Assembly: GCA_900316235.1 (NCBI GenBank)
Contig: ONCC01000007.1
Location: 1-64,000 of the forward strand
Length of the DNA: 64,000 nucleotides
Direction of reading: 5' to 3'
From: an uncultured Bacteroidales bacterium
GTDB lineage: Bacteria > Bacteroidota > Bacteroidia > Bacteroidales > P3
Below the pieces are notes generated by a model, which worked only from the letters and a program-made list of their open reading frames with translations, made no database searches and was not told where the DNA came from. Shown piece by piece: positions 16,070 through 23,951 of the stretch. Each line of letters opens with the position of its first letter. The first letter of the stretch is position 1. A program made the position numbers and the translations under genes.

Positions 16070-16860
16070 GGGCGTTCCGGCTTTGCCGTCGGGCTTTGCA
16101 GGGGTTCCGTCGCTAGGCGACCGCTTCGCGCCCTTCCAATCTCTAACGCGGGGGCTGCCGCCCATTGTGTCAAAAGCAGGGGTGCTCTGCTCGGGACACG
16201 CCTGTTATTGCCACAGAGGGCGGCAGCTGCGCCATCCACAGCCTCGCCGGGGCTTCGGCAGAGGCTGGCTTTATAAGGTGTGGCATCGTGGCCCAAGTGT
16301 CTGCCGACAGTAGGGCTACCATGCCACGGAGCGGCATTCAAAATCACTCCCTGGGGCTGCGTATGGCACGGCTACGCTACGCTTCACTGTGCTATTCCTC
16401 GCCCTGCGGGAGCGATATTGTATGATTGTGTCCGAAATAGAGTGCCGCTTTGGTCGTGAACTCTGGATCCGGCAAGCCAAGACCATAGACCCCTTCCGGC
16501 AGCGGCACACAATTTCGGACGGGGTGAAGCACTGCTACACCGAGGGGAAACGTTCCGGCTGCACGTCCTCGCCGATATTCCATGTCGGCAAGGATGCTCC
16601 ACCTACACTAATTCCGCTCGTTGCAGCAGAGCTTCTGAAAGCGGTATAAGTGTTGCGCTATTCGTTGCATCCTTGACAAGCCTACGGCAGCCAAGGCTAC
16701 CACGAGCGCAACGCCGCCGCTGGCGGCGGATGACCCTTCTGTCTCCAATGGCGGCACGGCCTCTCGCAGACACCGCCTTTCACATATCTACAAAAAAAAA
16801 TCTTTCGTGCGCACGTCGACGGGTAGGGCGAGCCCCGGGTGCGGAGTTTCTTTAATGCGT
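16070..16860 (+). ncRNA. Candidate large structured RNA, class unknown
   Basis: No reading frame here looks like a protein, yet the sequence folds repeatedly. A 10-base-pair helix (16154-16163/16218-16227) encloses GTGTC/GACAC and AGCA/TGCT. An 11-base-pair hairpin lies at 16239-16267. A 48-base arm at 16280-16327 has helices of 7, 5 and 4 pairs separated by symmetric three-base loops. A further arm pairs 16430-16438 with 16512-16520 and 16442-16448 with 16502-16508. Others are 16571-16575/16585-16589, 16652-16659/16705-16712 and 16712-16718/16722-16728. Size and prophage setting recall GOLLD or ROOL RNAs; membership is untested. Ends and strand are inferred. Confidence 0.6.
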
Positions 16861-16957
16861 GGCGTTAGATTTTTTTGTCGGTCGTTTCAGGATGTTACAT
16901 ATCGGACGCGGTTCCGGTCGAGACGATGGATTTTTGATGGAATTATGCCATGCCTGG

Positions 16958-16994
16958 TGTCCCTGCAGGTGTATAATGTGTCATGTATTTTTGC
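16958..16994 (+). promoter_or_regulatory. Late promoter of lysis genes
   Basis: TGTCCC at 16958 is 28 bases (start to start) before TATTTTTGC at 16986-16994, which is three bases before ATG 16998. The layout is the same as at 30570. Confidence 0.72.
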
Positions 16995-16997
16995 AAT

Positions 16998-17285
16998 ATG
17001 GGAAAAGATGTGAAGACGATACGCCGCGCCGACGCTCTGCGTCAGATGGAAGTCCGCGAAGACCAGTTTGGCCACCGTGTGCTATTCTCTATCCAGTTCT
17101 ACAATAACCGGGGGGAAGTGGTGTCAATGAGCCACGCCTACACCTGCGGCCTCAAGGTGTCGCTGAAGGATAACCGCCTGCGCGGACTCCAACAGACAGA
17201 CGCTGCCGGCAATAAGATAGGTCACGTCGTGCCGCTCTCTATCGACAATATCAGAATGTTTAATAATCAAAAAGTTGTACTATGA
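16998..17285 (+). CDS. Hypothetical late protein, 95 aa
   Basis: I use ATG 16998, three bases after the promoter box, rather than the ATG at 16983 that would overlap it. The product is basic and beta-like (FGHRVLFSIQFYNNRGEVVSM) and ends NIRMFNNQKVVL. It overlaps the amidase gene by ATGA at 17282-17285. The family is not recognised. Confidence 0.6.
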   Translation: MGKDVKTIRRADALRQMEVREDQFGHRVLFSIQFYNNRGEVVSMSHAYTCGLKVSLKDNRLRGLQQTDAAGNKIGHVVPLSIDNIRMFNNQKVVL

Positions 17286-17887
17286 AAGATTTGGTTGTTT
17301 TGCTTGACAACGGCCACGGCTGCGAGACGGCCGGAAAACGTAGTCCCAAACTTGAGGATGGCCGCCAGCTGTTTGAGTACGAATGGACGCGCGAAGTGGT
17401 GCGCCTTATCGCTAAGATGTTAGAGGATGAGGGCATTGCCTACCACGTCATCACGCCCGAAGAGTGGGATGTGCCTCTCGGCGAACGGTGCAGACGCGCT
17501 AATGCCTTCGCCAAGACATGCGGAAAGCCGACGGTGTTCCTCTCCATCCATAACAACGCCGCCGCATGCGGCGGGTGGAAGGAGGCCTACGGCTGGTGCG
17601 CTTTCACTTCCAGGGGCACCACCAAGGCCGACAAACTGGCCGATTGTCTCTATAAGGCCGCCGCTGAAATCTTCCCGGAGGGAACACGCCTGAGAAAGGA
17701 TTTCTCGGACGGAGACGCTGACCAAGAGGCTGGTTTCTATGTGCTGAAACACACATCCATGCCCGCCGTGCTGACGGAGAATTTCTTTATGGACTGCCGT
17801 AAGGAGTGCGAATGGCTACTGACAGACGAGGCGAAGGAAATGTGTGCCCGCGTCCAGGTTGAAGGTATTAAAAAGTATATGATATGA
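17282..17887 (+). CDS. N-acetylmuramoyl-L-alanine amidase (endolysin)
   Basis: The 201 residues form an Amidase_3-type zinc hydrolase that cuts the amide bond between muramic acid and the peptide stem. The zinc-binding residues are visible in LLDNGHG (His12), a second His in FLSIHNN, and the catalytic Glu in AVLTENFF near residue 168. There is no signal peptide, so a holin or similar protein must let it reach the wall. The next gene is a spanin, completing an endolysin-spanin pair; the nearest holin-like gene is at 30610. Confidence 0.9.
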   Translation: MKDLVVLLDNGHGCETAGKRSPKLEDGRQLFEYEWTREVVRLIAKMLEDEGIAYHVITPEEWDVPLGERCRRANAFAKTCGKPTVFLSIHNNAAACGGWKEAYGWCAFTSRGTTKADKLADCLYKAAAEIFPEGTRLRKDFSDGDADQEAGFYVLKHTSMPAVLTENFFMDCRKECEWLLTDEAKEMCARVQVEGIKKYMI

Positions 17888-18396
17888 GAAAGTTTGTTGT
17901 CATAGGATTAATATTGTTGCTGGCACTGACCGGGTGCTGCCGTAAGACGTCGGCACCCCCCTCGGTGTCACACTCCAACCAGCAGGACAGCATCCGCGAG
18001 AAGGTCGTGGTGCGTATCGACACGGTCAAGATTACGGTGCCGGTGGAGATTCCTGTGGAGCGTATCGTCAACGTGCTGCCGGACAAAGACACCTCAAACC
18101 TCGAGACCAGCATGGCCGTCAGTACGGCGTTCATCGACAGCCTCGGCTTCCTTCACCACACACTGGATAACAAGGCACAGACTATCCAAACGCCTGTGGA
18201 TGTCGCCGTTCCTGTGTCGGAAACGACTCACGAGGAATACCACAGCAGCGAGAAGTCCGACTCGGTATATGTGGCCGTGCCGGCACAACTCACCGGCGGC
18301 CAGAAGTTCCTCATCAAGGCGGGTTGGCTGGCTGTCGCCGCCATGATCGCCCTGATTGTATACGCGACATACAGACTATGGCGAAGAAGAGGTTAG
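17884..18396 (+). CDS. Unimolecular spanin (lipoprotein with C-terminal membrane segment)
   Basis: The 170-residue protein has a lipoprotein signal with Cys18 in LLALTGC at the N terminus and one membrane segment near the C terminus (AGWLAVAAMIALIVYATYRLW), ending in RRRG. A protein anchored in the outer membrane by lipid and in the inner membrane by a helix is the plan of a unimolecular spanin, which fuses the two membranes at the last step of lysis. The position just after the amidase supports this. The next gene starts inside its 3' end. Confidence 0.75.
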   Translation: MRKFVVIGLILLLALTGCCRKTSAPPSVSHSNQQDSIREKVVVRIDTVKITVPVEIPVERIVNVLPDKDTSNLETSMAVSTAFIDSLGFLHHTLDNKAQTIQTPVDVAVPVSETTHEEYHSSEKSDSVYVAVPAQLTGGQKFLIKAGWLAVAAMIALIVYATYRLWRRRG

Positions 18397-18842
18397 TGGT
18401 CCGCGACGTGTACAATGGTCGGCGCGACGTGCTGACCGACACGGAGTATAACCGCCAGATGCAGCTCTGGAGCGAGACGGTGCAGAAGATGGCCAAGATG
18501 CAGGCTTCCTCTTTCCACAAGGGAAAGAAGCACAGCATCACCTACAAGAGTGGTCCGAAGAAAGGCAAATCTGAGTCCGTTTTGAGGAACCATATCCAAT
18601 ATGAATTAAGGACCGACGACGGCGAGGTGGCGGGGCTGGCTTTCCAGTTCCCAGTACATGGCATCTTCCGCGAGTATGGCGTGGGACGCGGCACCCCCCG
18701 CGCCCTCGTGGGACACACATCGCGCTCGATGAGCGACTGGCTCAGCGGAACACTGCAACGCCAGGAATCACGACTGCTCGACATCGTGGCTGACCAACAG
18801 GCGGGGAAAGTGGTGCGGCTATTTGGCGGCGTGGTGAAATAG
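18378..18842 (+). CDS. Hypothetical late protein, 154 aa, possible minor virion component
   Basis: The gene starts at ATG 18378 inside the end of the spanin gene. The protein is basic, with KGKKHSITYKSGPKKGKSE in the centre and HGIFREYGVGRGTPRALVG, a segment like those of HK97-gp10-type tail-completion proteins (FREYG). That is the only hint of function. It ends just before the next late promoter. Confidence 0.5.
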   Translation: MAKKRLVVRDVYNGRRDVLTDTEYNRQMQLWSETVQKMAKMQASSFHKGKKHSITYKSGPKKGKSESVLRNHIQYELRTDDGEVAGLAFQFPVHGIFREYGVGRGTPRALVGHTSRSMSDWLSGTLQRQESRLLDIVADQQAGKVVRLFGGVVK

Positions 18843-18844
18843 GG

Positions 18845-18881
18845 TGTCCCCGAAGGTGTAAGATGGCCTAAGTATCTTTGC
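18845..18881 (+). promoter_or_regulatory. Late promoter of tail/DGR block
   Basis: TGTCCC at 18845 is 28 bases before TATCTTTGC at 18873-18881. The first ATG, 18899, is 17 bases downstream of the box, the same distance as at the tape-measure gene. Confidence 0.72.
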
Positions 18882-18898
18882 ATCAAAACGTGGAAGAA

Positions 18899-20509
18899 AT
18901 GTCTGTAGAAGTAATAGCAACTCCTAATGCTTTCAGCTGGGCGAAGAATCGCAACAGCTATAAGTTGCAGTGTAGTTACCTGGACACCACAGGGTCTACA
19001 GGCACCTTCTATATCATCCGTGCCGGGGATCTTCCCGCGGTTGGACACCATGTGGTTTTTGCTGTCGACGGTATGGAATTGGTGTTTACCGTCGTTGCTA
19101 GCCAATCAAACAACACCTATGAAGTCTATAGTTCCAACGAGTTGTTTGATAAGATCCGCGCTTGCAGGTACGTTCAGCAACTCTTTTATTTCCCTCCCAA
19201 CTTTATCGACGCCACTCACCTAGTCTTTGTTTCCCGTGCTGTGGGATTCCATAAAGTGGAAGTTTTTTGCACGGATGCCGATGGGGTAAAGACAAATCAT
19301 ACAATTGTCTCGTGGATGTTGGGGAGCAATGGCGCCGGCGTTGACCGCAAAGAAAAACCGAACTACGCCATCGCCGCCGAAATGGAGGTGCTTGTAAATA
19401 ATAACAACAGCGTGACAACACACAAGGTTGGCGGCTTGGTGTTTCAGCCGAACGGCAACGGCATCGTGGAGATTCCTCTGGATCTGCTGGAAGGTTTCAT
19501 CCCTCAGCCTGACCAACTGCCTGTCGATTTCGGCTCTTCGTCATGGGCGATTCTGACAAACGCGCTGCTGAAATACCGTGTCAGCTGGGGCGAAATGTGG
19601 GGAAGCCCAGCACCACTCATCCAAAATTGGGCGACACAAGGCTATAAGTACGCCTTCTGTGGCGAAGAGGCTGAGCGCTTTGCTGGTCTCAATGTCCCGG
19701 ATTGGGATAGCCAACTCAATACCAGCACATTTTCTAGACAAAACAGCGACTTCTGGGTTATCGGCGAGGGAAACAATCAGGTCGTCAGGGTGTGCGAGAG
19801 CCAGGCTGAATATATATACGGTTTTTGGTACGATCCAACACAGGCGGCGACAGCTACCCTCACCGTGGGCATGAAGGTGAACAATACGCAAGTAAACCAT
19901 ACAGTGAAAAACGGCGAGGTGTATAGAATTCCTGTCGGCCCACTGGTCCTCAGCCAATCGGGACATTCTTACACAGTCGAGTTGATAGTGGGTGAGCTTT
20001 CATGGCTGAGAAGGTATGACGTGGTTCCTGACTACTTTGAGCCTACATACTTTGCTATGCAAAACAAGTACGGACTTCTGTGGTCTTTCGTGGTGCCCGA
20101 AGTCAAGAGGGAAATCACAACGGAAGGGGACGCTTTGAAGGTGGACCGCCGCCGGTACCTCGACATTAAAGAGAACTTCGAGACATACAGAGCGGTGACG
20201 GCGTACCTCACAAAGGAGGAAGGCCGCCGTCTGGCTATGTGTATCGGCCAGCAGTATCAGTATGTATACCACGGAAATAGCTGGCTGCGTATCACCGTAG
20301 AGCCCGGCAGCTTCGTCGTGGTCGACGAAAGCGCCGATATGGTGAAGGTGGAGTTTTCCTACAGGTTCGTTGAGAATCAGGTGGAGAATATTACCAACTC
20401 CGGGATGCAGTCCAATTCCGTCTTCAATATCATCGACTTCAACAATCAACTGATTATATCCACAGGAAGGACGAATCCTTCTAGAAACGAACTGTTATAT
20501 GCCGATTGA
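18899..20509 (+). CDS. Large tail-associated protein, 536 aa
   Basis: I start at ATG 18899, 17 bases after the late promoter. The protein is beta-rich without a signal peptide; examples are TFYIIRAGDLPAVGHHVVF and YTVELIVGELSWLRRYDVV. It precedes a coiled-coil fibre-like protein, a tube-like paralog and the DGR target, so a baseplate or fibre-network role is likely. I do not recognise a named domain. Its 3' end overlaps the next gene by 11 bases. Confidence 0.6.
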   Translation: MSVEVIATPNAFSWAKNRNSYKLQCSYLDTTGSTGTFYIIRAGDLPAVGHHVVFAVDGMELVFTVVASQSNNTYEVYSSNELFDKIRACRYVQQLFYFPPNFIDATHLVFVSRAVGFHKVEVFCTDADGVKTNHTIVSWMLGSNGAGVDRKEKPNYAIAAEMEVLVNNNNSVTTHKVGGLVFQPNGNGIVEIPLDLLEGFIPQPDQLPVDFGSSSWAILTNALLKYRVSWGEMWGSPAPLIQNWATQGYKYAFCGEEAERFAGLNVPDWDSQLNTSTFSRQNSDFWVIGEGNNQVVRVCESQAEYIYGFWYDPTQAATATLTVGMKVNNTQVNHTVKNGEVYRIPVGPLVLSQSGHSYTVELIVGELSWLRRYDVVPDYFEPTYFAMQNKYGLLWSFVVPEVKREITTEGDALKVDRRRYLDIKENFETYRAVTAYLTKEEGRRLAMCIGQQYQYVYHGNSWLRITVEPGSFVVVDESADMVKVEFSYRFVENQVENITNSGMQSNSVFNIIDFNNQLIISTGRTNPSRNELLYAD

Positions 20510-21242
20510 ATATTTATATGAAGGTATGACCATGGCCCAGATGGTTGGCATCATAAATCAGCTGATTGCTGTTGTCAATCAGTCTTATGGGGTGGTTTCG
20601 GGCGCCTTGGTAGACGGAAAAATCGATTATACCAACATCGTCAACCGTCCTCGGATCAACGGCGTGGAGGTTGTCGGCAGCATCACACCTTCCCAAATCG
20701 GTGTAACTGAGAATAGCGAGGTGCTGCAAAAAGTCGAACAGGTGAACTTGCGCGTCAACGCAGTGGAGGATTCTAACGACGGCCTCGCCGGACGTGTCGG
20801 CGCCCTCGAAGGATTCCGCGAGTCCGATGTGGATCGTATCGGACAGCTGGAAAGCGAGAAGACATCTCGCGACAACCAGGTGTCCGGCCTCGTGGCCGAA
20901 GCTGCGCTGATAGTGGCTGCCAGCAATCAGGCTACAACGTCAAAGAACGAGGCCATTACCGCGAAGAACGATGCTGTGGCAGCAAAGAATACCGCCCAGC
21001 AACACGCAACAACCCTTAGCGACGCTACGACGCAACTGCAAACCCTCCAACAGACGGTTGGTGATAATAATGGTGGACTAGTCCACGATGTCGATGGGTT
21101 AAAAGAAAAAGTTGGCAGCGACAATTCGGGCATTGAAAAAGGCCTGAAAGAAAACAGAAGTAAAACCAATGAGGTCATTGACGTGCTGAAACAAGCTGGC
21201 ATGGGCGAACAGGTGGAGAAACTTGTAACAGAATATTATTAA
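20499..21242 (+). CDS. Coiled-coil tail fibre-like protein
   Basis: The 247 residues include a short globular N terminus (MAQMVGIINQLIAVVNQSYG) and a long heptad-rich region from about residue 75 (VLQKVEQVNLRVNAVED, ATTSKNEAITAKNDAVAAK). An NRPRINGVEVVG segment before it is like those of phage fibre proteins. A trimeric stalk is the likely form. It lies between the 536-residue tail protein and the DGR target, so it may connect the variable receptor-binding protein to the tail; that is inference. Confidence 0.65.
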   Translation: MPIEYLYEGMTMAQMVGIINQLIAVVNQSYGVVSGALVDGKIDYTNIVNRPRINGVEVVGSITPSQIGVTENSEVLQKVEQVNLRVNAVEDSNDGLAGRVGALEGFRESDVDRIGQLESEKTSRDNQVSGLVAEAALIVAASNQATTSKNEAITAKNDAVAAKNTAQQHATTLSDATTQLQTLQQTVGDNNGGLVHDVDGLKEKVGSDNSGIEKGLKENRSKTNEVIDVLKQAGMGEQVEKLVTEYY

Positions 21243-21253
21243 AAAATGAAATT

Positions 21254-21931
21254 ATGGAAGATACTTGCACTCTGTCAATATCTAATCTCGAAACACCCGG
21301 ATTCTGCGACCGCATGACGAGCGGTGTCCGCCGTCTGCTGTTCGTCCCAAAAGATGACATCGAGGCTATCAATGCTGTTGCCGCGTCACAGCCGGAAGAA
21401 TTCGAGGATTATGTGGTCGTGGGTAGCCAAGCTATGGAACAAAAGGCCATCACCCTGAAAAGCGGTTGCGAGTTCGGTGAGATTTTCTTATCCAAAAATC
21501 TCGGCGAATTAAAATATTCCGTGCAGGGAACGACAACAGGCAACCGCTCTTTGCATGCGACCCTCGAAATCCACCATCCTAGTAGCAAACGCCAGATTCT
21601 TGGCTTCGTCGGCATCGCCGCCAACCTCGAATTCGTGCTGCTGGCACAACTCGAAAATAACGACTGGCATATCCTTGGCGACCTTGACCGGGGCGCCTCT
21701 CTCGCCGACGGCGCCGAAGTGACCAGCGGGAAGGCTGCTGGCGACCAGAACGGAGCTAACCTGACGTTCGAATATGACTGCCAAATGCAAAGGATCATGT
21801 TCGACGGATGGAGTCCCGATGATGAGGTCTTCGGTGTCGAGATGTACCGCATAGCATGGCTGCTGGCAGACGAAGATGGCGCCATAATCACAGACGAAAA
21901 CGACGTACCTATAGAAATAGATGTTTATTAA
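21254..21931 (+). CDS. Tube-like structural protein, copy 2
   Basis: A 225-residue paralog of the protein at 10969, sharing about the first 190 residues (NLGELKYSVQG, GDLDRGASLADGAEVTSGK) and carrying an extra acidic tail (DEDGAIITDENDVPIEIDVY). It is placed just before the DGR target, far from the head operon. The two copies may serve in different parts of the virion, or one may display the variable protein. No function is shown directly. Confidence 0.6.
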   Translation: MEDTCTLSISNLETPGFCDRMTSGVRRLLFVPKDDIEAINAVAASQPEEFEDYVVVGSQAMEQKAITLKSGCEFGEIFLSKNLGELKYSVQGTTTGNRSLHATLEIHHPSSKRQILGFVGIAANLEFVLLAQLENNDWHILGDLDRGASLADGAEVTSGKAAGDQNGANLTFEYDCQMQRIMFDGWSPDDEVFGVEMYRIAWLLADEDGAIITDENDVPIEIDVY

Positions 21932-21949
21932 CCCAAATCTTTAAAGATT

Positions 21950-23587
21950 ATGCCTACATTTAACACCCGAAGGGCTAGAGCCCTTCCGCGATTCCATGGC
22001 GAAGCTGGAAACCTGCTCGTCATGTGTGTCCGCAAGGACACTAAACAGTCGGTACTTGCCGACGGTGCCAAAGTTATCCTGGAAGCCTTCTTGAAGACTT
22101 CCAAGCCGTACTACGGCATCAGACAGAAGAACTGGCGAAGCTCTCTGAGCCAGACACTCGAACCAGTCAATGAGGAGCTGATGTCTTCGACGGCTCAACC
22201 GTGGTGGGACCGAATCCGCTCCTTCGTGGAGAAACCTAACGGCGATGTCGCTTACTACCTCGACAAGAACGATAGCCGTTATAAGGAAGGGGGCACGGCT
22301 CCGGCGGATCTCACCGGCAAGGACGGCAACGTCATGGTCGAGATTCCTGAGCATTGGATCTATATGGCCTACGAGAACGGCGACCGCTACCGCCTCTACG
22401 CCGATATGGAACTGCCCGGATTTACCAAAATCCCTCGCATAGTGCTTTCGAAGTTCATGGCTTCTCTCTACACCGGCACCACCGTCGCCAACAGCGCACT
22501 GGTGCAGAATGGTTTCGTGTCGAACTCGCTGCTGAAGTGGGACAATATGTCTTACATGCAGATCTCTAGTGGCGAGGAAAGCCCCGTGCTGCGTCACACG
22601 GTACAGGCTACCGTGAACGGCGACACCGTCAGCTACCGCACCCCATACTTCGGTGCGTTCGACAGCTCCATAGCGGCTAACGCCGGATTGGTGGCTGATG
22701 CAGACTGGCATACCCTCGCCGAGGCTTGCCGTGGAGGCAACGTCACAGGTACCACGACGGACGAAACCTTCCACTCGGAACTCGGCATGTGCCGAACTGG
22801 CATGACCAGAACAGAGAACCGCGCCGCCGCCAACGTAGTGAACACCGCCGCTGGCGTGACGGCTTCGGATAAGGTCTTGCACACTGGCGCTTTCCACGCA
22901 CTCAATGAGCTTGCTTGGGGCGCCCGCTGTAAGTTCCTGAACTACGACATCCAGAATGTCGTTGAGTTCGGCGAAGGCAGTGCAGAGAAACTGACTTATT
23001 CCGAATGGCAGAACTGGGGTGCCGCCGCTTACGAACCGTTCATCCCCAACGGCGTGACGGCTCCGCTCGGCGATCGTACCGGCTACGTCACCTACAAGCT
23101 GGAAATGTCCAATGGTACCGAGAAGACCATCAAGTGCGGCAGCGTGTTCGGCGTGGAACTTCCTGTCGGTTACATCTGGGTTAACTGCGACGATGTTGTG
23201 TGCTACAACGACGGCCAGAGCTTCAAGGTTTACTTTGGTAAGGATCCTAAGAAGTACTTCACTCCGGCCGACAACGGCGCCGAGAGCCTGGCGGCAGCTC
23301 AGGACTACGAGTTTATCGCCACTATCCCCCTCGGCAGTAACGGATACATCGCCCGCGAGAGTGTTTGCGAGAACGGTCTGTCGTTCCCCATGGATCCCGG
23401 CGGAGGTGCCACCTCGGGTGTCGGTGACTACTATTATCAGCCTGGTACCAATGATACGGGCTGGTTTGCGGCGTTGCTCTGCGGTGATGCGTATATCGGA
23501 GCGAATGCGGGCTTCGGCTATCTGTTTGCGGATATCCGTCCGGCGGCTGCGCGTGCGTCCTTTGGCGCCCGTTTGTGCCGTAATTAG
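21950..23587 (+). CDS. DGR target: variable receptor-binding protein
   Basis: This 545-residue protein ends in the variable region of a diversity-generating retroelement. The last about 45 residues (GWFAALLCGDAYIGANAGFG, then GARLCRN) have the Gly/Ala/Phe pattern of a C-type-lectin-fold DGR ligand-binding site, and bases 23458-23581 are a near-copy of the template at 23691-23814. The rest looks like a beta-rich virion protein (VGYIWVNCDDVVCYNDG). No signal peptide is present. By analogy with Bordetella phage BPP-1 Mtd, changing these residues should change which host surface molecule the phage binds. Confidence 0.93.
   Translation: MPTFNTRRARALPRFHGEAGNLLVMCVRKDTKQSVLADGAKVILEAFLKTSKPYYGIRQKNWRSSLSQTLEPVNEELMSSTAQPWWDRIRSFVEKPNGDVAYYLDKNDSRYKEGGTAPADLTGKDGNVMVEIPEHWIYMAYENGDRYRLYADMELPGFTKIPRIVLSKFMASLYTGTTVANSALVQNGFVSNSLLKWDNMSYMQISSGEESPVLRHTVQATVNGDTVSYRTPYFGAFDSSIAANAGLVADADWHTLAEACRGGNVTGTTTDETFHSELGMCRTGMTRTENRAAANVVNTAAGVTASDKVLHTGAFHALNELAWGARCKFLNYDIQNVVEFGEGSAEKLTYSEWQNWGAAAYEPFIPNGVTAPLGDRTGYVTYKLEMSNGTEKTIKCGSVFGVELPVGYIWVNCDDVVCYNDGQSFKVYFGKDPKKYFTPADNGAESLAAAQDYEFIATIPLGSNGYIARESVCENGLSFPMDPGGGATSGVGDYYYQPGTNDTGWFAALLCGDAYIGANAGFGYLFADIRPAAARASFGARLCRN
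23458..23581 (+). repeat. DGR variable repeat (VR)
   Basis: Compared base for base with the template, 17 of 124 positions differ and every one is an A in the template, replaced by T, G or C. Nine of the ten Asn (AAY) codons of the template are changed. The repeat ends two codons before the stop of the target gene. Confidence 0.96.
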
Positions 23588-23605
23588 TGGTCAGGGCGAA
23601 GCAAT

Positions 23606-23647
23606 GCGGAATGCGGTGCGCGGCGCGCGGCGCCGCCACCACTCCGC
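23606..23647. promoter_or_regulatory. GC-rich hairpin/cruciform after the VR
   Basis: GCGGA pairs with TCCGC, GGTG with CACC, and GCGGCG with CGCCGC, giving 15 pairs in one imperfect hairpin with a five-base loop. It starts 19 bases after the target gene. DGRs of the BPP-1 type use a hairpin or cruciform just behind the VR to help retrohoming, so that is its likely role here. Confidence 0.65.
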
Positions 23648-23690
23648 TTGCCGACAGTAAAAAAAGTATAATGAGGGTTACATCTGCATA

Positions 23691-23814
23691 GGGCTGGTTT
23701 GCGGCGTTGCTCTGCGGTAATGCGAATAACGGAGCGAATGCGGGCTTCGGCTATCTGAATGCGAATAACCGTCCGGCGAATGCGAATGCGAACATTGGCG
23801 CCCGTTTATACCGA
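23691..23814 (+). repeat. DGR template repeat (TR)
   Basis: An adenine-rich 124-base copy of the VR, with ten AAT/AAC codons at the positions that vary. It lies 233 bases downstream of the VR, between target gene and reverse transcriptase. Its RNA is expected to be copied by the reverse transcriptase with errors at A and pasted over the VR. Confidence 0.96.
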
Positions 23815-23951
23815 ATAAAATAAGAGAAAAAAAACGGCAGATGCGACCTCACCTCTCGGTGAAAAAGAAGGCCTCGAAAGAGATAAAAAGGATGCAAGAG
23901 TTTCAGTAGCTATAAGCGAGGAACCTCAAAAAGTATTCGGCACATTATAGT

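Noticed and set aside
16058..16997. Several open frames of 60 to 118 codons on both strands
   Set aside because: They overlap each other on both strands, have Arg/Cys/Ser-rich translations without start context, and the sequence is better explained by paired helices.
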